Below the pieces are notes generated by a model. That model was not told where the DNA came from and made no database searches. It saw only the letters and a list, made by a program, of their open reading frames with translations. DNA of 64,000 nucleotides. It comes from Cenococcum geophilum 1.58. Lineage: Eukaryota > Ascomycota > Dothideomycetes > Gloniales > Gloniaceae. Positions 23,141 to 33,082 of this stretch are shown in pieces. Location of the stretch: assembly GCA_001692895.1 (NCBI GenBank), contig KV748207.1, positions 248,001 through 312,000 on the forward strand, in the 5' to 3' direction. Both the position numbers and the translations under genes were made by a program. The stretch's first letter is position 1. Each line of letters opens with the position of its first letter.

Positions 23141-23434
23141 TTAACGATTGCATCGGCGATCCAACGTAGCGAATTGATGCGCACAAGGATCGGGCGGCTG
23201 AAATATGCAGGGACAGAGATAGCGAGGAGGAAGGAGGATGGCGAGACCGAGGGTTGCTAGGAAAGATAAGGCAGCAGAGGTTTTAGGGAGTTTGGGGGTT
23301 TTAGAGGAGTAGGCTGGGATGAGATGGGGCTGGAGGTTGTTGAGCTGCCTTATTGGGTGAGTCTGGGAAGAGTTGATTAGATATAGTTGGATTAGTTGGA
23401 TAAGGAGGTACCTCTGAGCCACTCGTGGGGACAT
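23141..23434 (-). CDS. Candidate small membrane protein (two exons)
   Basis: Proposed exons 23434-23412 and 23348-23141 around a 63 bp GTACCT...TAAG intron give 76 residues. The centre (residues 36-50, AALSFLATLGLAILL) is hydrophobic enough for one membrane helix, and is followed by a Cys/Pro-rich tail. No family is recognised. The evidence is only an open frame, a usable intron and a hydrophobic segment, so this may not be a gene. It would face a long GC-rich upstream region. Confidence 0.25.
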   Translation of the reverse strand: MSPRVAQRYLLIQLIQLYLINSSQTHPIRQLNNLQPHLIPAYSSKTPKLPKTSAALSFLATLGLAILLPPRYLCPCIFQPPDPCAHQFATLDRRCNR

Positions 23435-25703
23435 CTCTAACGCGAGCGAGTGCAGGAGAAGCACGGTATGGTGTGGTACATAGCTCCCATTCAGCAGCAT
23501 ATCATACCAACGTCAGGATCGTACTCTCGTATGTCATCGCCCACGGCCGACCGCCCAGCCAGCGCCGCCCAGCAGCGCAAAACCCCGCTAGCCAGGAACA
23601 GTCGATGCGCAAACAGAATCGTGATGATGACCCTGCCGTCCATTCCTTCCCACCACCGGCCAAAACACCAGAAAACATTCTTTATACGCCAACAAAAACC
23701 CTCTCTTCTGCCACGGGACAACTTGTCGTCGGAAGGGTAGCACCCACTCCCAAACACCCACTCGCGCGCCGGCTGTGCCTACTGGTTGATTGGCTGCACC
23801 CACCACGGAACTCATTGTCGTCACAATCGGCTCACAGGTGTCCTCCTTTATCAGCAACGCCCATCCCAATCCCGCGCCGTCAACCCACTCCAAACGCTGC
23901 GGAAGTCGCACGAGACCCGCCCAACCAAGCCCAGTACCCCTAGTTCAGCCCGTTCTCGCTGCACGATCGCAGATCAGCACCCGGTCAAGATCGTGCACCG
24001 CGCTGCAGCATGCTTGCCAGTGTTGGGCGGCGACGCTTGCCGATCAGTTCGCAGTGCGCCGCGGGCCAATGGGCAAAAGGTGAGCGGGAGGGATTGATAG
24101 AGAAGGCGGGCTTGAGTGGTATTGTGATGGGGTTTGGCGGCGTTGGTGGTGAAAGCTTGCTTGCTTGCTTGCTTCCTTCGTGTCTTCCTTCCAGCAACAG
24201 CAGCAGCACACGAGCTGGAAACCAAAAAAGCCCCAGCGCGCTCGATTGGAAAGAGTGCATGCGGCAGCCCGGCTGCAATATACCGCAATCGGTGCAGTCG
24301 TCCCTCTTCTCCTCCAATCCTTCTTTCCCGCCCACATAACCTTCCCTCCCCTTCCCAATCCAGACATGTGAAGGGCAAATACTTCGCCTCCCCAATCCCG
24401 GCAGCTGCAGCAGCAGTTTGCGCGCATCCGCATGGAGATCTCCGCCACCCCTTCACGCACGCACGCACGCACGCACGCAACCCGCCTAGCGGTGTTGCAC
24501 CGTCCTGTCCTGTCCACCGACCCATTGCGTTATTTGCATCTGCAGCCCTCACCCCGTCTGCCATGCAACACGCCCTCCTGCACGTAGCACCGAAAAACAA
24601 TGCCCGATGCGCGCCTTGTGGGCACTGACCGCACCAGCGGACGCCTCCAGCGCTGCACCAGCCAACCAGAAAAAAAAGACGACGCCTGCGCAAAAGATGC
24701 CGAGGCCTGTCGGGCCCGCCGTCGCCGATTGTTCCCCGGGGCTCAGCTGCGCAGGCATCGTTGTTCCTGGATCGAGCTGGCCTGGCCTGTCCTGCCCTAT
24801 CCCATCCCATCCCGTCCCATCCCGTCCCGTACCGTCCCGTCCCGTCTTTCTCCTCTCCACTCCACTACTGCAGAAGCGTCTCACGGGGCTGAACTCTGAG
24901 TCTCGCGGAAAAGCGCCGAAAGGGGTAGGAGAGGGGGGGGAGAAAAAGGAATGTGAGAGGGTTGGTGGCGCACGGATAGCGGGGTTGGACGATTGATTAA
25001 ACATTAATTAGTTTCTCTGTGCAAAACCCGATTGGCGATAAGGCCAGGAGCTTGGCGATGCAGATACGCGAACAGTTTTGGGGGGTGGGCGTTATGCAAT
25101 ATCGTCCTTATCAAGCGGGAGGGAGGCATGGCGGTGATTCAGTGGAACGGGGGAATCAAGGGGGGTTGAGGGAACAGGGGTGGGATTTCACTCATGGAGA
25201 AGATCACGCGAGAGGGGGAGGTTGAGTGAGGGTTATCATGTTTGGTATTTATGAGATGCAAAAAGATAGGCTAGTGGCTATGCAAAGGGCTATCTGATCA
25301 ACAGATCGCTGCTGTAAGAAATTCCCGCGCCTGGACTCCGGCTGGCGATCCCAGTTCATCCCATCCATCCGCCTCTCCACCTCCCAAGATGCTGTACGAC
25401 TGTGAAGTGCTCACCGTGAAGCGTCCCTTCCAGTTCTCCAATCACCTATCCCTCCATCTGCCCTGAAGTCTCTCCGCTAACGCCTCGCTCTAAATAAACC
25501 CAGGAGTCAAGCCATACGCCGTTGCGTAAGAATGATGCAGTGACATCGTCCGCAGGCTGGAGTTAGCCGGGACCAACTTAGTTCGGTTCGAGTCGATAGA
25601 TACGTCTCCATGGTGAAAGGTGTCAGATAGATGGTGCTGAGACCGCGTAGTAGGTGTACGCAGATACTCCTGCTTTCGTATTCTGGGGTAGGCAGTGGAT
25701 GTT
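23435..25703. other. GC-rich, gene-poor region with microsatellites
   Basis: Many overlapping frames on both strands arise from GC-rich low complexity and none shows a domain. Simple repeats: a GCTT run at about 24,155-24,175, a CACG run at about 24,461-24,478, and a degenerate CCCAT/CCCGT pentamer run at about 24,796-24,846. The region lies between the candidate small gene (transcribed leftward) and the 3' end of the CxxC protein gene (also leftward). It may be a long promoter or 5' UTR for the former. Confidence 0.4.
24796..24846 (+). repeat. Pentanucleotide CCCAT/CCCGT tandem repeat
   Basis: About ten imperfect 5 bp units alternating CCCAT, CCCGT and one variant, then pyrimidine-rich DNA. 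It produces spurious Pro/Ser/Arg-repeat frames on the plus strand. Confidence 0.8.
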
Positions 25704-26213
25704 TCAGCGTGCGTCGTAGCCCACCAGGCTGGCACACCGGTTGCAGTAGTACAGATTCGTGCCGAAGCTGATCATGCCGCTGGTTGAGGAGCTGGCGGAG
25801 CCTAGGCTGGAGCTGCGGTGGCACCGGGAGCAACGGATAGGAAGCTCGAGTGGAGGCGTGGGAGTGGTAGAGCTGGTAGTGGTGGTTGAAGAGGTCGAGC
25901 TGGTGCTAGTGTTTGCGGACATGTTGTTTTGAGCCGGCTGGGCGCTAGGCCGGGAATAGGCAGCAGCGGTTTGGAGTTGAAGGAGCTTGGAGGCATCCAT
26001 GCTTGCTAGTGGTGTAGTGGGAGGAGGGAGGACGCGCAACGCCAGGAGAGGATTGCTGGGGTCTGAAGGTGTTTCTCCGTTGAAGGAAGAGGAGCAGGGA
26101 GATGTGCTTGGTGTTTCCACTGAGAAGTGTGAATAATAGGTGGAAGGGATGATGGAAAAGTAGCAGGTCCGCGAGGTGGAGGCGTTTGGTGAATTTATGT
26201 TGGAGAAGAGCAT
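25704..26213 (-). CDS. Hypothetical protein with C-terminal CxxC pairs
   Basis: The frame encodes up to 169 residues. A more natural start may be the internal ATG at about 26,000 (MDASKLLQLQTAAAYSRPSA), giving about 98 residues. The middle is Ser/Thr-rich and disordered. The C-terminal 50 residues carry two CxxC pairs about 30 residues apart: IRCSRCHRSSSL, then FGTNLYYCNRCASLVGYDAR at the end. That spacing suits a small zinc ribbon. The short, strongly patterned tail looks like a conserved fungal family of unknown role. Confidence 0.6.
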   Translation of the reverse strand: MLFSNINSPNASTSRTCYFSIIPSTYYSHFSVETPSTSPCSSSFNGETPSDPSNPLLALRVLPPPTTPLASMDASKLLQLQTAAAYSRPSAQPAQNNMSANTSTSSTSSTTTTSSTTPTPPLELPIRCSRCHRSSSLGSASSSTSGMISFGTNLYYCNRCASLVGYDAR

Positions 26214-27756
26214 TATTTGTTATGTCCGGGTGCACAAAGGACGACGAAACGATTTCGTCAAAGAGTCCTGAAACAGAGGAATGCTTGATCTGGCGGTGGC
26301 TTGTGTAGAGTGCAAGTCCCTAATATATATCTGGGAGTGCGGATTACGGCAATGTTTCATCGCCCGATGCAACGGCTGGGCCTCTGCGTTTGCAAGGGAG
26401 TGGGCCGCGCAAACTTGGGCAGGGTGCCGTGGGAAACAATCGGCATTGGAGTGAGTCAAAGTGGAGGGGTGGATCAATCATGGCGGGTTCCAGCAACCTG
26501 GGAAAGGCAGAGGTGTGATGCGCTGTGATTGCGCTGTGACTACGGGCGAGAGCTTGGTGCAGGGGGAGTCGGCAGGTGGGAGCAGGCAGTAGGGGCTTGC
26601 TTCGATCGCCCAAACGTTTGTGAGATTGACGGCGACATCTAGGCCCAGGCCTGGAGTGCCTTGCAGGGGTGGCACTGGCTGCGATTAATAACCTGGTGCT
26701 AGCTGACATGCCACAGCCACACCCCTTCTCGTCTCTTCCACGAGACTCTGCTTTCTCTCGTGGCTTCGCCCTCTTCTCAGCAATCGAGCTGTTCCGAGTT
26801 CCATTTCCTCCAATAGTTCGAGATGGAGCCGTCTCCTCGCGATTAATGCGTATGCATATCATAAGCCACCAGTGCTGTCAGACTTCCTCACTTCTGCACG
26901 ACTGAGAAATTTTACGCCTCGGTCACCCTGTCGATGGTACCCTTTGTGTCTAGACGGATACAAAATTCTTCGTAGCTTCGTTTTGAGTTGGATGAGGCTG
27001 CTAGGCTCCTCGGCTGGGCAATGTCCTTCCTGCCCAGGAAATTAGATCGTCTCTCCATCAACATCACTAGCAACGTCTTCAGCACCCTTGAAACCGTTGC
27101 GAATAACGTAGAATGTTCTTATCAGATGGAGAGTAGCATGAAGAACACGAAGAACTACAGTGGGACTGTCCGCCTACAACCCCCTCCACTATACGGGTTG
27201 CTAGCGTCTAGACACATTTTGTATGGAAAGAGTGAAAATCTCATATATTCTATGCCAAGCCGCTAGCAATCTGTACAAGGTGAGAGGATTGTAGAACGAT
27301 CTAATTCGGGACCGTTGAAGCCGGATACTGGCCCCGACCTCGTCACACCACCCAAATTTCAAAGTACTTTCAGAATGAGGAATCCCGTACGAGTCAAAAA
27401 GGGGATCCCGAGTTAGGTTACTGTTGGCTATTGTTCGATCCAGCCTTAGAGTTGGGCTGGGCCGACGACCTCAGTGTAAACCGTACAAAAAGACTGTAGA
27501 TTCCAGCACTGCAAGTATATCTCCCCATCCTCAGCAGATCCCTTCCAAAAGTTTGCGACTGACAGATAGCCTGGCCGGTTCCACTTCAGCAACGGTCTTC
27601 AGCCTGAGTCCCGCCTTAGTAATGGAACCCCTTAGCTGTAGCGCCGCCTGGATGAACTCAGGAGCACTCTCCGGTGCAAGCTGGGTCTAGTGCGGACCGA
27701 GGACTTATCCAACTAATGAGTGAGGAGAGGAAGGATGCCCATTAAGGCAAAGACTT
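26214..27756. other. Gene-poor spacer
   Basis: The first part should be the promoter of the CxxC protein. Frames at 26,344-26,862 (-) and 26,988-27,266 (+) are short, overlap on opposite strands, and show no domain or consistent codon use. Nothing else supported. Confidence 0.4.
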
Positions 27757-28582
27757 TTATGTCATTGTCTCAGTGTGGCGTGTTCTGGACTGCTCACAAT
27801 TTAATGCTGGTCCGCGGGGCTGGTCTAGTTCGCCTAAAATGATTGGTTGGTTTTTTAACACAAATAATCCCTGGTCACACTCTACGGCTTTTGCGTGCTT
27901 TGGTTTCTGCATTTGATACCGGTCAGCACAAGACGGATTTAGCTCTGCCAGGAAACTCGTGAGAATGTGTGCACAGAAACGCCGTATTACTAGTGAAGCA
28001 TGCGAAAAAGACACCAATAAGAAAGTCTTTTTTCTGGAATCGTCTGATAAGATAATGTACCTTTGGATTGATTCATGATTCTTTTGCGCAGGACTGAATC
28101 TCTTGGAAGCCGTGTTCTCCGTACCTAAGCAGGTATGGAGGTTTCCGTTTTGCTGAGCAAGCATGACCCGGTCTAGATCTTTGCAACTGTACCACGGAAT
28201 TCTTGTTCCACCGCTGTTGGCCAAAGAACAAGACTCCCATTGTTTGCCTGTTGGGGCAATTGTATGCGACTCGCACTGGGGACGTGCTTTCAACGTTGCA
28301 TTGCACAAAGGTACAAGATGGTAGTCCTTGTGTTGAAAGGGGCGTCAAGTCTTGTAAGAAATGGGCGTATGGCTTGATCGTGAGCAAATAACGTGCTGAT
28401 AGTGACTGGATTCTTAATGAAGACAGCCCCCTTTTCAAATAACATTGAAGCTGAGCCTCGGTGAAGATGCCCAGAACGTCGTAAATGCAGTATGCGGAGC
28501 CCGTGCTTGTTTTGCTGTCACTTGGCAGCGCCGTCGTCATCGTATCGTGAGTACCGGATTCATGTACACCGCCTAGGCGCAT
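27757..28582 (-). pseudogene. Possible decayed or multi-intron gene
   Basis: Three minus-strand frames overlap and each carries a plausible protein segment. One is Cys-containing (CNATLKARPQCES to about 27,757). One runs from about 28,582 (MTTALPSDSKTSTGSAYCIYD). One short frame starts at an ATG near 28,443 (MLFEKGAVFIKNPVTISTL). No single splice model joins them convincingly, so either a small multi-exon gene or a frameshifted remnant is present. No family recognised. Confidence 0.2.
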
Positions 28583-28853
28583 CCGTTTGAAAGCGCCGCT
28601 GATTGTTCGGAGAAATCCGCCTGTTTTACTAGGTAAAATGGGTTTGGTCTCCGACAGACTAGCGCGCTTAGAAAAACGACAGATATCAAAATTAAATAAT
28701 GCATTAAAAATGGCAGCAGTATTCTCCTATGCCTTTTCGGTGCATACACATGCCCCTAAACTAGGCTTAGTGCTTGCCTAAATAGGCTGTTTAGCACGTT
28801 TATAAGCTAGTATAAGACGGTCTAGACGATTACCTAATCCAAGGATTATATTA

Positions 28854-28859
28854 ACATAT
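28854..28859. repeat. Target-site duplication, left (ACATAT)
   Basis: Six bases directly before the inverted-repeat element; the same six follow its right end at 29,271-29,276. Confidence 0.7.
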
Positions 28860-29270
28860 CACACCAGTAAGCTGCGCGCACCAGTAAGCTGCGCACCCCC
28901 ATCCCCCACCAAAAATCACGAAAACTATAGTATAATATCTTAACAACCACTTAATAAAAACTTCTAAAATTTTATATTTAAGCTTATATATATACTCCAT
29001 TTCTTCTTTTTTAATCTTAAAGTAATTTATAAAGTAATTATAAAAATATAGAGATTAAAATACAATTTAGGGCCAAATCTATATATCTTATAACCACTTT
29101 ATAAATTTATTTAAAATAAAATAAAATAAATAAATTATATATATAAGCTTAAATATAAATTTTTAGAAGTTTTTATTAAGTGGTTGTTAAGATATTATAC
29201 TATAGTTTTCGTGATTTTTGGTGGGGGATGGGGGTGCGCAGCTTACTGGTGCGCGCAGCTTACTGGTGTG
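28860..29270. mobile_element. 411 bp MITE-like element with 135 bp inverted repeats
   Basis: The ends 28,860-28,994 and 29,136-29,270 are inverted copies with a single mismatch, so two thirds of the element is terminal inverted repeat. Each end starts with CACACCAGTAAGCTGCGCG, and the CACCAGTAAGCTGCGC unit is repeated twice in tandem, followed by a C-run and then AT-rich DNA. The centre is AT-rich and has no coding capacity. ACATAT flanks both sides. This is a non-autonomous DNA transposon. Near-identity of the arms suggests recent insertion or selection for pairing, and it has not been hit by RIP. Confidence 0.88.
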
Positions 29271-29276
29271 ACATAT
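29271..29276. repeat. Target-site duplication, right (ACATAT)
   Basis: Matches 28,854-28,859 exactly. If the terminal T/A pair is counted as element, the duplication shortens to CATA. Confidence 0.7.
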
Positions 29277-29279
29277 TAA

Positions 29280-29640
29280 GTCTTGGTACGTTGAGTCAGC
29301 AAAATTTCCCCCAGCTCAACTTCGGCTCAATTTGCTCTACTTAGGTGGTACTCAGTCTTGCTCAGTCCTACTCAATCTCTAATCCAATTTGCCTCAGGCT
29401 GCTCATGGTCTGCTCAGTCTCACTCAAGGTCCCGTTTCTGAGACCCCCCAGTTAATCTGGATAGCCATATCTTGCTGGCGTGGCACATCTGTACCAGCGT
29501 TGTCAAGTCTACGCGACCTATCTCGGGGGTCCCAGTTTTGGGACCTCCATAGCTGGACAGGAGTTCCAACCCCTGTTTACCAAAATAGTTCATTCCTTTT
29601 GCTGTTGACAAATTGTGGTGTCTCATGAATCACCCTATGC
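29280..29640. repeat. Degenerate CTCAG-motif repeat region
   Basis: About 29,290-29,440 is built of loosely repeated GCTCAGTC/CTCAATC-like words every 8-12 bp. It is followed by an inverted pair, AGGTCCCGTTTCTGAGACCC at about 29,428 and its rough inverse near 29,526-29,548 (ends in TTTTGGGACCT). Similar words and a GGGACCTCC motif recur at 37,660-37,920. Probably an old, diverged repeat family. Confidence 0.45.
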
Positions 29641-29770
29641 GTCGTGATGCGTCTGTCTCGCCGGAGTTACGCTTTCTTGAGTTATCTCTAACAATCTCTT
29701 AAATACGTGTAATATACTAGCTACTTTGCCAAGCCTCTCATATTCCCCAATATTTGAGTTAGTTCCGTAA

Positions 29771-30486
29771 CTATCCATCATCTTCTTCCGACTCTGGCTC
29801 GTCTGCGTCGCAGTTGCTCTCCCGCGCCATCGTCCTTGCACTGGAGTCAGCCCCTTGGTGTCCCTCCGACCTGGCAACCTCCACTGATCTAACCGCCTTG
29901 TCGACCACCAGCTCCAAGAGATCCTTCTTGTCATCCAGCTTTGTCTCAATATATTTAGTCATCATGACAGTATCTACTGCCTCACTATCATGTTCGTCAT
30001 TCTGCTCTCTCATGTTGGCCTGGATAGCCTCTCGTGTGCCGACCGGTAGATTCGATGTGAGTCTCTCCCGAAAGCCACCACTTATTCTGAAGCGGCCAGA
30101 TGCTGTCTGCGAGCCAACGATGTCGGCAACATCAATGCTGCGCTTCGCTGAAGGTACTTCGGCCCCTATACCTAGTGAGGTTGCACATTGTACCTCATAT
30201 GTGGGTGACTTAGAACCGCAATGGTAGCCGTTAGGTAGTATGCTAGAAAAGTCGTTCTTGCTTGAGATGCTGGGAAAACCGTTCTCGTTTGGGATGCTGA
30301 AAAGGTCGTTCTCGCTTGGGATGCTGAAAAAGTCGTTCTCGCTTGCGAGGCTGAAAGCGGGGTGCTCGTTTAACATTCCACAGGATTGACTCTTGTATGA
30401 CATCATGCCAGATGCAGAGGATGGTAATTCTACAAATGCGCTTCCTGGCGTAGATGCAACCGTGTTCCGAACTGGTCGTAATTCAG
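29771..30486 (-). pseudogene. Frameshifted C-terminal tail of the VIT-VWA gene (probable)
   Basis: A 211-codon minus-strand frame (30,406-29,771) continues open upstream to about 30,515, overlapping the end of the VIT-VWA coding sequence in the +1 frame. There it reads SGSGPSELRPVRNT, a linker-like start. It contains four 27 bp tandem repeats (30,249-30,356) encoding variants of SENDFFSIP, then an acidic tail. No intron between the two frames is visible. A single-base change near 30,485-30,515 would fuse them. Either the upstream protein is prematurely terminated here or the assembly has an indel. I cannot decide which from sequence alone. Confidence 0.4.
30249..30356. repeat. Four 27 bp tandem repeats
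   Basis: Four consecutive 27 bp units with the shared core TCGTTCTCGCTTGGGATGCT (read on the plus strand, with substitutions). All stay in frame and code for a nine-residue repeat on the minus strand. Confidence 0.8.
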
Positions 30487-32690
30487 ATGGCCCAGATCCA
30501 GAGTGTTGTATACGGCTTAGGCGCCGTCAGGAGGTGAAGGTCGCCAGCAAGGGCGTCGTAGAAGTCGATAGGGCGGGCCACCGACCCATCGCGGTTCGTC
30601 GCGACAAAACTCGTCCACCTGCTAGTCACCGAATACAACTTCCCAAGGAGCACGGCGTTCCGGCTGGCCACGGAGTGGTCGGCGGCGTCGTGTGGCTGCT
30701 GCTGATCCGCTCTGATATCCAGGTCCAGCAGGGCAGACTTCACCGCGAGATGCTGGAGAGTCCTATCAGGAGTCGCGATGGACAGGACTGGCAGGGTCGC
30801 CTTGATAACGTCTCCTCGATTGGCGCCAGCTGTTGCTGTAATGGTAACCGACGACAGCGGGGCCGCGGAGCCTGTGTTGAGGAGGCAGAGAATGGACGAC
30901 TGTTTAAAATGGTGTATTGAAGGTGACTGTGGAGCCTGGATGTATTCCCACGAGTTCGGCACGTTCCGTTTGTCGTTTTTTTTGTCCCAAGGGAAGCTGT
31001 CCTCGTTCAAGTCCAAGCGAATGAACTGGGGCCCCAGGTCTATCTCGCAGTTCCACGTCGGCGGCATCAGGGCGCCCTTGAGCATCCGGATCACCCTGTA
31101 CTGCCACTTGTCTGGCGTCGCGATGCCAACCACCTCGCCGAACCCTCCGCCGGCTCCGCTGATCCCCTCGATAAGACGATGCGAGACGGTGTCGCCAATA
31201 CCGAGTACGAAAAGCCGGAAGCCATCCCCCAGCTTCGACCGAGTATGCTGAACGAAGCTTATCGTCTTATTCGCATTCCAGACCTGCCCATCTGTAAGAA
31301 CTATGATTTGAGTAGAATGGCCAGTCGTCGATCTTCGTATAACGGCATTTTCTAACGCGGGAAGCAGTTCAGTCCCACCCATGTCGGCCGAGAATCCCGA
31401 GACATGAGAAACGGCTTCGTCCAGGGTCTCCTGACTGTATGGCATGGAAGACTGCCATAACGACCGAAACGAGGTTCCGAAGGAGTAGAGGTTAAAGGTG
31501 CAGGTGTCTGGAAGGCTCTTGACAAACACATGGAGGGCATCTCGAAGGCCAGAAATCTTTTCACCCCCCATCGACCCTGAGCGATCCGCAATGAATACTA
31601 TTTCGCCTCTAAAGTCTATTTGGGGTTTGTAGGTGCTGAAGAGTTCGCTTGGCTGGATGGTTACCATCAGGGCCGAGTGGTCATGTTCATTTGCTGGGGA
31701 GAGGAGAGCTTGAGACCGGGTGACCGAGTCATCATCCCCGGAGGTCTTGATGAAGACGACAAAGTCTTTATGCATTCCCGCATTCGGATCGGATAGCCTG
31801 ACCGTCGCCTGGCACGGGTTGAGTGCTGCAGAGCCCCCTTCCCGCCCCGATCTCGCTCGGGCGTAGAAGGCGTCGAAATCCAGCAAGTCTGGGGGAGCCC
31901 CCGCCGACCCCATATCTACGGAAACCAGGTGGGATCGGCATTCGATTTGGCAAATCGGCTGGTGAGAATTGACCGCGACGACTACGGCGAGACCAGTATG
32001 AACCATAGCAGAGGAGCTCGAATATCCGGCGGGTGGCGTCCCATATCGCGGCGCCAATGACGTGGGGATCGTGACCAGGTATCCTTGTCCGCCAATGTCT
32101 GATTTCAGTTCGCTCACATAGGTAATCTCTATCTTCACGGACGTCTTGGGCGGAATGTTCCCGATCATCGTCTGGAACACCTCGGGGGTCCTCTCCTCGA
32201 GGAGCGCGGCGGCCTCCATGCTCTCAATGGCCCGCATGTATTCATCCCTGGCCTCCTCGTTCGACAACACCTTGCCTATGAGCACTTCCGAATCCCCAAT
32301 ATAGTATCGGAAAGTCGTCACGGCGGCTCCGTCATATATCGGAAATGTGTAGTGTGCTTCGGGGATGGCAATGTTGGATATGTTGGTGAACCGCTGCATG
32401 AACCTCGTTGTCGCGATAGTAGAGTCAACACGAACATCGATTGCAACGTCTAAGAGCGGAAGGCAAAGGACTTGCTGTGGTTTCGGTTGTGAAGGAGAGT
32501 GGGGAAACTTGTCGGCGGGCGGAGCGATACTTGGGTTGACGGCCGGGCGAGCATTGGGGAAGATTGGGAAGATGGTCGCCGGCGAGCAATCCAGCGGCAC
32601 CTCGGGACAAAAATCTGTGAAGAACACTCCTGAGGGAATACGATACGGTTCGAGGGGACTCCCGTGGGTCTGGTAAGGGGAATATGCCAT
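30483..32690 (-). CDS. VIT and VWA domain protein
   Basis: Resembles the VIT-VWA module of inter-alpha-trypsin inhibitor heavy chains, VWA5A and PARP4; in fungi the cellular role is unknown. From the chosen ATG at 32,690 (MAYSPYQTHGSP) it has 735 residues; a longer frame begins 24 codons upstream but looks like 5' UTR. The VIT domain covers about residues 75-210 (VRVDSTIATTRFMQRFTNIS). The VWA domain starts at about 355 with an intact metal-ion-dependent adhesion site: DRSGSMGG, a later Thr (GGTELLPALENAV), and Asp in VLTDGQVW. A post-VWA region follows. The stop falls right after TTLWIWAI, where homologous proteins often continue, and an open +1 frame follows. Divergent from the STAND-like gene, with 392 bp between starts. 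Confidence 0.85.
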   Translation of the reverse strand: MAYSPYQTHGSPLEPYRIPSGVFFTDFCPEVPLDCSPATIFPIFPNARPAVNPSIAPPADKFPHSPSQPKPQQVLCLPLLDVAIDVRVDSTIATTRFMQRFTNISNIAIPEAHYTFPIYDGAAVTTFRYYIGDSEVLIGKVLSNEEARDEYMRAIESMEAAALLEERTPEVFQTMIGNIPPKTSVKIEITYVSELKSDIGGQGYLVTIPTSLAPRYGTPPAGYSSSSAMVHTGLAVVVAVNSHQPICQIECRSHLVSVDMGSAGAPPDLLDFDAFYARARSGREGGSAALNPCQATVRLSDPNAGMHKDFVVFIKTSGDDDSVTRSQALLSPANEHDHSALMVTIQPSELFSTYKPQIDFRGEIVFIADRSGSMGGEKISGLRDALHVFVKSLPDTCTFNLYSFGTSFRSLWQSSMPYSQETLDEAVSHVSGFSADMGGTELLPALENAVIRRSTTGHSTQIIVLTDGQVWNANKTISFVQHTRSKLGDGFRLFVLGIGDTVSHRLIEGISGAGGGFGEVVGIATPDKWQYRVIRMLKGALMPPTWNCEIDLGPQFIRLDLNEDSFPWDKKNDKRNVPNSWEYIQAPQSPSIHHFKQSSILCLLNTGSAAPLSSVTITATAGANRGDVIKATLPVLSIATPDRTLQHLAVKSALLDLDIRADQQQPHDAADHSVASRNAVLLGKLYSVTSRWTSFVATNRDGSVARPIDFYDALAGDLHLLTAPKPYTTLWIWAI

Positions 32691-33082
32691 GTTGAAGAGT
32701 GTTGAGTTAGCAATTCTTAGTTGGAGGGCTAGTGCCAATATGAGCGCTCGCAAAACAGCCACAGACGAACTTGAATGGAAAGTCTCTAAGTGAGTGGCGC
32801 CGTGTGTTCATTGAAATGTAAAGCGGTCGCGGAGACTTGGAGATGGAGAACATCTATTAAAACTTCCAAAGCGGGGACGAGCCTGACGGGGATGCGGTGG
32901 CAGATAGCGGTGTAATGTTTCCACTCCGTATCGATCAGGCTGAGGCTCATGTGTAATATACGGAAACCTGAAATAAATACCACGTTTTCTGCCCCGACGT
33001 GGGGGGCAATGACTCGTGATCAGAGCGGTCCTCGACAAATGCACCGATAGAGCAAGGAAGCAGTCTAGAGAGAAACTTCGAA
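32691..33082. promoter_or_regulatory. Shared promoter of the VIT-VWA and STAND-like genes
   Basis: A 392 bp spacer between two divergent start codons, which would allow co-regulation. No clear TATA box; no palindrome long enough to propose as an operator. Confidence 0.4.

Noticed and set aside
23425..24996. Many 100-280 codon frames on both strands
   Set aside because: GC-rich low-complexity DNA with microsatellites; frames overlap on opposite strands and show no domain or splice logic.
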